Shown here: piece by piece, positions 17,802 through 25,827 of the stretch
Numbering within the stretch: the first letter of the stretch is position 1
Layout of the letters: the number at the start of each line of letters is the position of its first letter
Origin: JAVBMV01 sp031552145
GTDB lineage: Bacteria > Myxococcota > Myxococcia > Myxococcales > UBA5297
Direction of reading: 5' to 3'
DNA length: 64,000 nt
Assembly (NCBI GenBank): GCA_031552145.1
Contig: JAVBMV010000008.1
Coordinates: 248,001 to 312,000, forward strand
Notes under the pieces: generated by a model
What the model was told of the DNA's origin: nothing
The model's input: only the letters and a program-made list of their open reading frames with translations
Database searches by the model: none
Made by a program: the position numbers and the translations under genes

Positions 17802-19598
17802 TCAGAGATCGCCGATGGCCTTATCGGGCCGCATCCGCTGAAAGACTGGGTGGCGCAGACGATGCTCCTCGGTCCACTCGCTGAAGGAGACCTCGACGAC
17901 CTCGCTCGGATGAATCAGAAACACCCCGTCGGTGGGACGCTCTCGTTTCCGCTTCGGGCGCAGCTCGTGCTCGAGCGCCTCTCTCTCTGGGTACGAAAGG
18001 CCGCTTCCCACCTTTCCCGCGTAGAGAAGCTCGCCGTTCTCCCTCGATGCGATGGCGAGCGCTCCAATCGCGTGCGCGTGTCCCTTGAGCAGCGTGTATC
18101 CCACCACCGCGAAATCCTTCCGCCGCTCTCTGTGGAGCTTCAACCAATCGCCCGTGCGACCGCCCTGGTAGGGGGAACCTTCCCTCTTCGCGACCAATCC
18201 CTCGAGATTGCGCCTGCGCACCACGCGCAGCGCGCCCTCCAACGTAGAGGGGAGTGTTTCGGCAGGGAAGACGGGCGCCTCCGCTCCGCGCAGCGAAATG
18301 CGGAGCAGCTCGCTGCGCCGCTCGTAGGGACTGTCGCGGAGATCGGCCCCTTCGAGCCAGAGCAGATCGAAGACGAAATAGCCTTCCTTTGTCAGCTCGC
18401 CGTCGAGAACGCATGCCTGCTGCAGATGGGACAGCGCGTGGACGGCGTCCGGATACTGCTCCCTCAGATCGAGCGCATTGCGAGAGCGCAACGCGACTTT
18501 TCCGCGTCCGATCGCCGCGATCGCGCGTATGCCGTCGTACTTGACCTCGAAGTGGAATCGGCCCTTGCGAATCGTGTCGAGCGTGCCTCGACGTGCCAAG
18601 GGGACGGGTCCGAGGTGCCTGATGAGCGCCTCGGGATCGAGAATGGCGCGCACCCTTGGTGATGCAGCAATTTCGAGGTGCGGCGCGAGATCGAAGCGCG
18701 CTCCTCTCACTGGATCGCAGAAGAGGTCGCCATATGCCGAGAGGCGCGCTGGGACGCTCTCCATCGTGAACTCCTCCGGACGGGGACATCGTTCGAGTTC
18801 TTGCCAGGTCACGGGTACCGAGACAGTCGCCATGGGCGTCGGTCGCACCGAATAGACCGAAGCGAGCGTGCTGCCCCAGCGGTTCTGGGCATAATCGATC
18901 AGGACGGTCCCCGCCGGGCGCGACGAGCGGCGCATCTCCGTCGTAACGAGTTCGGGATGGCGCCGCTCCAGCGCCTGGGCTAGCTCCTTCGCGAAATGGG
19001 TTACCAAATGAGGGGTCGGACCGCGAATGATTGGCACAAAGAGATGGATGCCCCTCCCTCCCGACAACTTGGGCCAGGCTCCAAGACCAATTCGCTTCAA
19101 CTGCTCTCCGATGAGCATTGCCAGTTCGCAGAGCTTCTCGAACGGAGTTCCCACGACGGGATCCAAGTCGAAGTTCATCGTGTCCGGGGCATCCACGCGA
19201 TCACAGCGGCATGGCCACGGGTTCAGATCGATGCATCCCAAATTGACGACCCATAGGAGCGCCTCGATGCAGTCGACGACCGGATAATCGATGACCTCGC
19301 CTGGTCGATGAGTGATTGCGCAGCGCCCTACGAAGGTGGGCATGTGCGGCGGCGCCCGCTTCATGAAAAAGAAAGGTTGGCCGACACCATCGGGGTAGCG
19401 CTTGAGGACCAATGGCCGCCCCGCGAGGTGTGGCAAGAGGACGGGCGCTACCTGCTCGTAATACTTGAGGAGCTCTCCCTTGGTTCGACCCGTCGCGGGC
19501 CAATAAACTTTGTTTGGATTCGAAGGCCCCATCCTATAAAGATCTTGGGCATGCGCGGCGGCCCTGGCATTATGGCTGCCCTTACTCAGAGTAGCCAT
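17802..19598 (-). CDS. ligD: LigD: polymerase-ligase, no phosphoesterase domain
   Basis: 598 residues. The N-terminal half (about 25-300) is the archaeo-eukaryotic-primase-type PolDom: PSNPNKVYWPA, catalytic DLD (144-146), SGGRGIHLFVP and DYAQNRWGSTLASVYSVR. The C-terminal half is an ATP-dependent ligase with nucleophile Lys353 in EVKYDGIR, FDLLWLEG, EGLVAKREGSPY and WLKLHRER. The 3'-phosphoesterase domain found in many LigDs is absent. It fills and seals breaks held by Ku. The first ATG sits inside a perfect inverted repeat and lacks a ribosome-binding site; Met23 (19532), just before the conserved GPSNPN, is an alternative start. Confidence 0.93.
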   Translation of the reverse strand: MATLSKGSHNARAAAHAQDLYRMGPSNPNKVYWPATGRTKGELLKYYEQVAPVLLPHLAGRPLVLKRYPDGVGQPFFFMKRAPPHMPTFVGRCAITHRPGEVIDYPVVDCIEALLWVVNLGCIDLNPWPCRCDRVDAPDTMNFDLDPVVGTPFEKLCELAMLIGEQLKRIGLGAWPKLSGGRGIHLFVPIIRGPTPHLVTHFAKELAQALERRHPELVTTEMRRSSRPAGTVLIDYAQNRWGSTLASVYSVRPTPMATVSVPVTWQELERCPRPEEFTMESVPARLSAYGDLFCDPVRGARFDLAPHLEIAASPRVRAILDPEALIRHLGPVPLARRGTLDTIRKGRFHFEVKYDGIRAIAAIGRGKVALRSRNALDLREQYPDAVHALSHLQQACVLDGELTKEGYFVFDLLWLEGADLRDSPYERRSELLRISLRGAEAPVFPAETLPSTLEGALRVVRRRNLEGLVAKREGSPYQGGRTGDWLKLHRERRKDFAVVGYTLLKGHAHAIGALAIASRENGELLYAGKVGSGLSYPEREALEHELRPKRKRERPTDGVFLIHPSEVVEVSFSEWTEEHRLRHPVFQRMRPDKAIGDL

Positions 19599-19604
19599 AA
19601 TGCC
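19566..19604 (-). repeat. perfect 12-bp inverted repeat spanning the ligD start
   Basis: GGCATTATGGCT and AGCCATAATGCC are exact reverse complements separated by 15 bases. On the ligD strand, the 5' arm contains the first ATG of the ligD frame. No U-run follows. The hairpin could sequester that start codon, terminate the metallophosphoesterase transcript, or bind a dimeric protein. The sequence alone does not decide. Confidence 0.6.
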
Positions 19605-19620
19605 GGGTGGGGGAGGGGCG

Positions 19621-20721
19621 TCAGACGACGACCTCCTCCGCCTTCACCTGCTCGCCGTGCCAGCGCATGAGCGCTACCCGCGGCTCTCGCTCCCTGTCGT
19701 ACTTGATGAGCGCGAAGTGGCGCATCGTCTTCTCGCCCAACTTCTCGAGCGTCAGGTTGACCATGGGCACCCAGGTGCCCGTATTGATGTAGAGCTGTTC
19801 CCCTCTCCCGAAGGTCCTCACCATCTCGGTGTGGGTGTGTCCCATGATGAGCGCGTGTAATTCGGGGCGTGCTTTGAAGAGGCGCACCGCCGTCTCTTCG
19901 TGGGGTCGGAAGAAGGAGAGCTCGTCCTTCACGAAGCGCCCCAGCTTCGTGAAGGGGCGGCGGCCCCTCCAGCGCGGGCTGAAGCGCGCGCGCCAGAAGT
20001 AGTAGAGCGCGTTCGTCATGGCGCGCACGGTGAACCGGGTGTCGAAAAAGAGCCCCGCCCCGAAGATGGGCCAGAAGGGCTTCACCTTGTCCAGGTAGGG
20101 GCGCTCCTCTTTGAATTTGTTGAGTACCTGTAAAATGAAGAGGCTGCCCCACGGCAGGTTCAAGATGGGCTCGGCCGCCTCGCGCTCTAAGACGAGCCGC
20201 TTGAAGTCGAAGGCCTGGAGCGCCTCAAATTGATGGCCGTGGTGAATCTCCACCCCCCCTGGGAGGCGCAGATGATCCTCCTGACAGATGAAGCGGAGCT
20301 GTTCGCTGCGGTCCGCGCCCAAGAGCGCCCGCGTGAAGCGAGCCTGAACCTCGGGGAAGACCAGCTCCATATCGTGGTTTCCGGGCAGGACCGTCACACT
20401 GCGCCCGGCGGGACGGAGGAAGGTGCGGAGCGCCTCGACGAAGAGCGGGTGTCCTCGAAGGCAGAGCTCCAGCTTCAAGACTCCCATCGACGCGGTGATC
20501 GCCTCGGGGAAGAGGCCGTTGATGGGCACCTTCAGGAAGTCGAAGATGTCGCCATTCAGGATCAGCTCCAGCTCCTGTCCGCGCGCGCCCTGCCCCGCGT
20601 AATGAAGCAGCTCCGCGAAGCGCTCGTCGTCGCGGAAGTCGTCGAAGAGGTTGGGCAGTCCCTTGGTCTGGCCAGTGCCGAGGTGAAGGTCGCTCAGGAC
20701 CAACTTGGTGGAGTTGGGCAT
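19621..20721 (-). CDS. calcineurin-like metallophosphoesterase
   Basis: 366 residues. All five metallophosphoesterase motifs are present in order: SDLHLG (DxH), LNGDIFDF (GD), PGNHDMEL (GNHD), HHGHQFE (GH) and MGHTHTEM (GHxH). The middle (about 200-290) is an insertion rich in W, F and R that may form a membrane-facing helical cap, as in LpxH-like enzymes. Because lpxI is present in the window, a role as UDP-diacylglucosamine hydrolase is not needed; substrate unknown. It lies upstream of ligD on the same strand, with the inverted repeat in between. Confidence 0.82.
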   Translation of the reverse strand: MPNSTKLVLSDLHLGTGQTKGLPNLFDDFRDDERFAELLHYAGQGARGQELELILNGDIFDFLKVPINGLFPEAITASMGVLKLELCLRGHPLFVEALRTFLRPAGRSVTVLPGNHDMELVFPEVQARFTRALLGADRSEQLRFICQEDHLRLPGGVEIHHGHQFEALQAFDFKRLVLEREAAEPILNLPWGSLFILQVLNKFKEERPYLDKVKPFWPIFGAGLFFDTRFTVRAMTNALYYFWRARFSPRWRGRRPFTKLGRFVKDELSFFRPHEETAVRLFKARPELHALIMGHTHTEMVRTFGRGEQLYINTGTWVPMVNLTLEKLGEKTMRHFALIKYDREREPRVALMRWHGEQVKAEEVVV

Positions 20722-20817
20722 GGGGCCAATCTAACGGGGCCGGAGCCTCCAGGCGATGTCCGATGCTCAAGGGCGCCGAAGGTGTGCTACCTCTAGCCCG
20801 CGCGCCGCTCTTCTTGG

Positions 20818-21366
20818 GTGCGCTCCGTGAAAGGGTGGGCCGCCGCCGTGCAGGAGAGACTGAAGCGCTACATCCGTGACATTCCCGACTTCCCGCGCCC
20901 GGGCATCCTCTTCAAGGACATCACACCGCTCGTCGCGGCGCCCGAGGCGCTCGGTGCCGTGATCGATCATCTCGCGGCGCGCTACGAGGGGATGGCGATC
21001 GACAAGCTCGTCGCCGTCGAGTCGCGCGGCTTCATCTTCGGAGCGCCGCTCGCCTGCAGATTGAAGGCGGGGATGCTCCTCGTCCGCAAGCCGGGGAAGC
21101 TCCCGGCGCGCGTCCTTCGCCAGTCCTATCAGCTCGAGTACGGCACAGACTGCGTCGAGATGCATGAGGGGATGCTCGTCCCTGGCGAGCGAGTTCTGGT
21201 CGTCGACGACCTCCTCGCGACGGGCGGCACGGCCAACGCCGCTGGCGAGCTGGTGCGCCGCCAGGGCGCTGCCATCGTCGAGTATGCCTTCGTGGTCGAG
21301 CTCTCTTTCCTCAAAGGGCGCGAGCACCTCGATGGCGCGCCCATCCACTCGATTCTCCAATACTGA
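20818..21366 (+). CDS. apt: adenine phosphoribosyltransferase
   Basis: 182 residues from the first GTG. It converts adenine and PRPP to AMP (purine salvage, cytoplasm). The conserved start IRDIPDFPRPGILFKDITPL, the AVESRGFIFG block and the PRPP loop VLVVDDLLATGGTA identify it. GTGs at 20827 and 20848 are alternative starts; 20848 gives a length closer to E. coli Apt minus a few residues. It is followed 17 bp later by the YprB-like gene. Confidence 0.95.
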   Translation: MRSVKGWAAAVQERLKRYIRDIPDFPRPGILFKDITPLVAAPEALGAVIDHLAARYEGMAIDKLVAVESRGFIFGAPLACRLKAGMLLVRKPGKLPARVLRQSYQLEYGTDCVEMHEGMLVPGERVLVVDDLLATGGTANAAGELVRRQGAAIVEYAFVVELSFLKGREHLDGAPIHSILQY

Positions 21367-21383
21367 TCAGGAGTCGCGCTGCC

Positions 21384-22250
21384 TTGCTGGAGAACACCTT
21401 TCAGTTCATCCCGGGTGTTGGCCCATTCTTGGAGAAGAGCCTCTGGGAGCGCGGCATCCGGTCCTGGCGCGACTTCCCCGGTGAAGGGGGGGCCATCGCG
21501 CTCTCGGCCAAGCGCGATCCGGTTGCGCGCGAATGGCTGGCGCGAGCCACCGCGGCAGCACAGGCGAAAGAGCTCGCTGCCCTCGCCGCGCTCTTCCCCG
21601 CGCGCGAGCACTGGCGCCTCTGGCGCGACTATATGGGCGGTGCCTGCTTCTTCGATATCGAGGCCGACGGAACGAGCCTGATGGCGCCGACGGTCGTCAG
21701 CCTCTTTCACACCGAGGGGTTCGAGCTCTTCGCCGCGGGCGGCGCCGGCGCCATGCGCCCTCTCGAAGAGCTGCCCGGTGCGCTGTCGCGGTGGCCTATC
21801 TGGGTTACCTTCAACGGCTCGCTCTTCGACGTGCCCGTGCTGGAGCGCCATCTCGGGCGCCTCCCGCGACCCGCGCTCCATCTGGATCTGCGCTTCGTCT
21901 GCCGCAGGATGGGGCTGCGGGGTGGGCTAAAGAAGATCGAGGAGCAGCTCGGCTTCGGGAGACCCGCCCATCTGCAAGGCGTGGACGGGATGGAAGCGGT
22001 CGCGCTTTGGTCGCGCTTCGCGAGAGAGCGCGATCTGGCCGCGCTGCGGCGCCTGGTCGAATACAACCTTTATGACTCGATGCAGCTGCGAACACTGATG
22101 GATGCAGCCTTCAACCTGGGGCTGGAGCAGACTGCCCTCGGGCTCGAGCCTATCCCCGTATTTCAACGAGGTGATGCGCTCTACGATCTGAGCAAGGCGC
22201 TCGCCGCGGTGGGGCGAACCAGCCCGAACGGATCGAGTCCGGGCGGATAG
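21384..22250 (+). CDS. YprB-type RNase H-like exonuclease domain protein
   Basis: 288 residues with TTG start and a CAGGAG site upstream. The N-terminus (ENTFQFIPGVGPFLEKSLW) resembles a helix-hairpin-helix element. The core is a DEDD exonuclease fold of the YprB/RNase H-like family: FFDIEADG (Asp, Glu), VTFNGSLFDVPVL, then HLDLR and VEYNLYDS (late Tyr/Asp). It probably acts on nucleic acid 3' ends; physiological role unknown. Its last 70 bases overlap the 3' end of truA on the opposite strand. Confidence 0.75.
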   Translation: MLENTFQFIPGVGPFLEKSLWERGIRSWRDFPGEGGAIALSAKRDPVAREWLARATAAAQAKELAALAALFPAREHWRLWRDYMGGACFFDIEADGTSLMAPTVVSLFHTEGFELFAAGGAGAMRPLEELPGALSRWPIWVTFNGSLFDVPVLERHLGRLPRPALHLDLRFVCRRMGLRGGLKKIEEQLGFGRPAHLQGVDGMEAVALWSRFARERDLAALRRLVEYNLYDSMQLRTLMDAAFNLGLEQTALGLEPIPVFQRGDALYDLSKALAAVGRTSPNGSSPGG

Positions 22251-22960
22251 AGCACGCGGTGGAGCGTGAGCCCCTCGGCAGGCGCCCTCATCGAGAGCGG
22301 ATGCGCGCCGCGCAGAAGGCGCCCGAAGGCGCGTGGGTCGAGGTCGCCAAGAGCGAGCGCGAGCAGCGCCCCCACCATGTGGCGGATCTGATGTTTGCCA
22401 AAACCCTCCGCTGTGAACTGGAGCTCTGCGTCATAGGCAGAGTAGGCAATGAGCTCGGCGCTCTTCAGCGCGCGCCTACGCGCCCCCTTCTCGCTTGGAA
22501 CGAAAGGCGAGAGATCGACGGCGCCCGCCAGGAGGCGCAGCCCAAGAAGAAGCCTGCCCAGGTCGAGCGCGCCCAGTTGTTCGAGCCAGAGAGCGCGCGC
22601 CTCGGCTCTGGCGGTCAAGCGATAGCGGTAGATCTTGCCAACCGAGGACCAGTGGGCGTGGAAAGAACGAGGGACGACCTCGAGGGCCCGCAGCGCGATG
22701 GTCGAGGGGAGCTCCGCCGAGAGCGCCGAGAAGAGCGCGCGCGGCGCGAGGTCGGCGCGCGTGGTGAGCGAGACCACCTGTCCCTCGGCGTGTACCCCGG
22801 CATCCGTTCGCGACGCCCCGAAGGGCGAGGCTCCCACGCCCGCGCGCTCGAGGCAGGCTGCGACCACCCCGCCCACCGTCGGCAGGAGAGGGTTGGGCTG
22901 CCACCCCTTGTAGGGCCCTCCGTCATAGGAGAGGAGCAATGCGAAGGTCCTTCTCTGCAT
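22181..22960 (-). CDS. truA: tRNA pseudouridine(38-40) synthase TruA
   Basis: 259 residues. The first strand (LLLSYDGGPYKGWQPN) and the catalytic ASRTDAGVHA motif (Asp53) are diagnostic. Further on come KIYRYRL and a KHQIRHMVGAL segment. It isomerises U38-40 in the anticodon stem of several tRNAs. The gene is convergent with, and overlaps by 70 bases, the YprB-like gene, an unusually long 3' overlap for two well-conserved genes. An ATG start is clear; the next gene diverges from it. Confidence 0.94.
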   Translation of the reverse strand: MQRRTFALLLSYDGGPYKGWQPNPLLPTVGGVVAACLERAGVGASPFGASRTDAGVHAEGQVVSLTTRADLAPRALFSALSAELPSTIALRALEVVPRSFHAHWSSVGKIYRYRLTARAEARALWLEQLGALDLGRLLLGLRLLAGAVDLSPFVPSEKGARRRALKSAELIAYSAYDAELQFTAEGFGKHQIRHMVGALLALALGDLDPRAFGRLLRGAHPLSMRAPAEGLTLHRVLYPPGLDPFGLVRPTAASALLRS

Positions 22961-23048
22961 CGCCCTGCCATATCACGCGCGGGTCAAGACTTGCCTTCGA
23001 CGCCCCTTCCGTAGAAAAAGGGCCTCCCCAACAGTCGAGGAGAATGCC

Positions 23049-25172
23049 GTGAAAGAGAGCACCTTCGCCGTTAGAGCCTTTAGAGCCATCGCCGCCCCTG
23101 CTGCGCTGGGCGCGTTGATTTCCATGGCAGCCTGCGCCACGCCGCATGTGCCCTCGACTACGCCAGAAGAGAGAGAAGAGATGCCGAAGCCCATCGTCCG
23201 CGTGCCCTCGCCGCTCATCGAGCATCGCCTCACCCCCGCCCAGATCTCGACACGCATCGAGGATGCCGAGAAGAGCTGCGACGCCGCGCTCGCGACCATC
23301 GCTGCGCTCCCCGCCAGCGAGCGGACCTTCGCCAACACGATGGAGGCGCTCGACCTGGCCGTGGCTGCCTACATGGACGCGGCTACCCGGCTGGGCATCC
23401 TGAAGGACATCCACACCGATCGCGAAGTGCGCGCCGCGGCCGCGCAGGCGGAGGAGCGAGCCGGAAAGTACTTTGTGAAGCTCGCTTCCAGGCGCGACCT
23501 CTACGCTGCGGTCAAGGCCTTCAGCCAGCGGGAAGAGCTGGTGGCGAAGCTGGCTCCCGTCGAGCACCGGTTGCTCACCATCACGCTGCGCGATTTCCGG
23601 CGCAATGGCCTCGAGCTCGACGACGCCGGCCTCGCGAAGCTGGTGGAGCTCCGCACTCGCCTGACCGAGCTGGGCACCCAGTACCAGCAGAACCTGAATG
23701 AGAATACGGATTCGATCGAGATCACGAAGAGCGAGGAGGCCGGGCTGCCCGAGAGCTTCGTGAAAGGGCTCCAGAAGGGGAAGCAGGGGCTCATCGTCAC
23801 GACGAAGTACCCCCATTATTTCCCCTTTATGGAGAACGCCAAGAGCGAATCGGCCCGCAAGCGCCTCTTCATCGCCTTCCAGTCGCGCGAGGCGAAGAGC
23901 AACATGCCGCTCCTCACCGAGGCGATCAAGCTGCGCGACGAGGAGGCGAAGCTCCTCGGCTACGCGACCCACGCCGACTTCGTGACCGAGGATCTGATGT
24001 CGGGGAGCGGCGCGGCGGTGAAGAGCTTCCTGGGCGATCTGCGCGGGAAGCTCACGGTCAAGCGCGATTCCGATTATGCCAAGCTCACCGAGCTCAAGCG
24101 TCTCGAGACGAAGAACCCCAAGGCGAAGCTCGAGCCGTGGGATATGGCCTACTACTTCAACAAGCTGAAGTTGCGCGACTACGCGCTCGACACCGAGAAG
24201 ATCCGCGAGTACTTCCCGGCGGAGCGCGTCATCGAGGGCATGCTGGCCGTCTATGAGAAGCTCTTCTCGATAAAGATGATTGAGCAGCCGCAGACCGACG
24301 CGTGGTTCCCCGGCGTGACGCTCTACGCCATCAAGGATGCGATCACCGGCGAGTTCATCGCCAACTTCTACCTCGACCTCTACCCGCGTGAGGGCAAGTA
24401 TGGCCACGCCGCGTGCGCCGGCCTCGCCGTCGCCAGGCAGGTGGGTGGGCAATACCTGGGACCCATCGCGCTGATGATGGCCAATTTTAGCCCTCCCACC
24501 GGCGATCGGCCCGCGCTTCTGACCCACGACGAGGTCAAGACGCTCTTCCACGAGTTTGGCCACGTGATGCACCAGACCCTGACGACAGCGCGCTTCGGCA
24601 GTCAGTCGGGCACCTCGGTGGCGCGCGACTTCGTCGAGGCTCCCTCGCAGATGCTCGAGAACTGGGTCTACGAGAAGGAGGCGCTCGACATGATGTCGGG
24701 CCACTACCTCGACTCGTCCAAGAAGCTGCCCGCCGAGACGATCGAGAAGCTGCGCCTCTCGCGCGGCTACAACGCCGGCTATCACTATACGCGCCAGGTC
24801 TTCCTGGCCACCTTCGATCAGACGCTGCACACCTCGGGTCCTCAGGTCGATCCCGACGCCACCGACAAGCGGCTCTATGCCGAGATCATGGGGCTCGCGC
24901 CCGTGTCCGAGACGCACTTCGGAGCCAACTTCGGCCACCTGATGGGCGGCTATGACGCGGGCTACTACGGGTATCTCTGGAGCGAGGTATTCGCCGATGA
25001 TCTCTACACGCGCTTCAAGGAGCGGGGCGTCCTCGATCCGGAGGTGGGTCGCGCCTATAGAGAGATCATCCTTGGGAAGGGACGCAGCGAAGAGCCCAAC
25101 GCGCTACTCGAGCAGTTCCTGGGGCGCGCACCCAACAACGCCGCCTTCCTGCAGAAGGTCGGCATTCAGTGA
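23049..25172 (+). CDS. M3-family zinc oligopeptidase, lipoprotein
   Basis: 707 residues with GTG start. The N-terminus is a lipoprotein signal (ISMAAC, about residue 28), so this M3 (thimet/oligopeptidase A-like) enzyme acts outside the cytoplasm, unlike E. coli OpdA. The zinc site is LFHEFGHVMH with His501, Glu502 and His505, followed by the downstream EAPSQMLENW Glu. It would degrade short peptides in the periplasm. The GAGGAG site fits the start. The stop overlaps the GTG of the next gene, so they are coupled. Confidence 0.9.
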   Translation: MKESTFAVRAFRAIAAPAALGALISMAACATPHVPSTTPEEREEMPKPIVRVPSPLIEHRLTPAQISTRIEDAEKSCDAALATIAALPASERTFANTMEALDLAVAAYMDAATRLGILKDIHTDREVRAAAAQAEERAGKYFVKLASRRDLYAAVKAFSQREELVAKLAPVEHRLLTITLRDFRRNGLELDDAGLAKLVELRTRLTELGTQYQQNLNENTDSIEITKSEEAGLPESFVKGLQKGKQGLIVTTKYPHYFPFMENAKSESARKRLFIAFQSREAKSNMPLLTEAIKLRDEEAKLLGYATHADFVTEDLMSGSGAAVKSFLGDLRGKLTVKRDSDYAKLTELKRLETKNPKAKLEPWDMAYYFNKLKLRDYALDTEKIREYFPAERVIEGMLAVYEKLFSIKMIEQPQTDAWFPGVTLYAIKDAITGEFIANFYLDLYPREGKYGHAACAGLAVARQVGGQYLGPIALMMANFSPPTGDRPALLTHDEVKTLFHEFGHVMHQTLTTARFGSQSGTSVARDFVEAPSQMLENWVYEKEALDMMSGHYLDSSKKLPAETIEKLRLSRGYNAGYHYTRQVFLATFDQTLHTSGPQVDPDATDKRLYAEIMGLAPVSETHFGANFGHLMGGYDAGYYGYLWSEVFADDLYTRFKERGVLDPEVGRAYREIILGKGRSEEPNALLEQFLGRAPNNAAFLQKVGIQ

Positions 25173-25780
25173 GCTGCGCGTCGCGAGTGACCGCACTGCT
25201 GGCGCTCTCTCTCTTGACGCTGCCGTGCGTCGCCACGGCGGCGCCCGGCAAGGGAGAGGCGCGCGCTACTCCGCGGTTGAGGGAGGCAGAGGGAGGCGCG
25301 ACGCTGGCCCTCGATCTGGGCGCTGGCTTCCATTACTTCGGGGGCTATGCCGAACCGAAGCTGGTGCTCTCCGGCGAGCCCGACAGGAAGTTCCATACCC
25401 ATGGCCGGAACTTCGCCTTCAAGTTGCACTACGACGTCGAGGCAAACGGGCTCGACTGGAGGCTGGGTCTCTCGGGCGGCGCGCCCGCCGCGATGGGAGC
25501 GGCCGCGACGGTGGGGCTGCGGAAGGATGTCAGCCCCGCCCGACAGTTCCATTTGCTGAGCAGAGTGGGGGCGGGCGCCGAGCTCAGCTACATGGGCAAG
25601 GGGCCCGCCGAATACTTTCTCCCGAACCTGCTGGGCGAGGGAGAACTCTCCATGCTCTTCCCCGTGGGCGACTCCTCCTTCCTTGCCGGGCCCGCGCTGG
25701 AGCTCAACCTCCGCTATGGTTTGCCGCTCGGTCTGGGACTGGGCATGGGGGTCTTCCTGCGCATCCAGGGGGCGCTCTGA
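25169..25780 (+). CDS. small outer-membrane barrel-like protein
   Basis: 203 residues. An N-terminal signal peptide ends around ATAAP (residue 25). The remainder alternates polar and hydrophobic residues in strands rich in G, Y and L (GAGFHYFGGYAEPKLVL; LHYDVEANGLDWRL; LGLGLGMGVFLRI), suggesting an eight- to ten-stranded beta-barrel. No recognised family. The GTG start overlaps the peptidase stop (GTGA), so it is in the same operon. It may be an envelope structural or assembly protein. Confidence 0.65.
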   Translation: MSCASRVTALLALSLLTLPCVATAAPGKGEARATPRLREAEGGATLALDLGAGFHYFGGYAEPKLVLSGEPDRKFHTHGRNFAFKLHYDVEANGLDWRLGLSGGAPAAMGAAATVGLRKDVSPARQFHLLSRVGAGAELSYMGKGPAEYFLPNLLGEGELSMLFPVGDSSFLAGPALELNLRYGLPLGLGLGMGVFLRIQGAL

Positions 25781-25827
25781 GCAGCCGATATCAGAAATGG
25801 ATCGGAGGGCCGGCTGTTGATGCCCGC

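Noticed and set aside
22923..24938. Minus-strand open frame of about 670 codons
   Set aside because: It is the antisense shadow of the M3 peptidase, whose zinc motif and signal peptide are clear.
24952..25827. Upstream extension of the MepA-LysM frame
   Set aside because: This part overlaps the M3 peptidase and barrel-protein genes in another frame and has no motif; the signal peptide starts at 25828.
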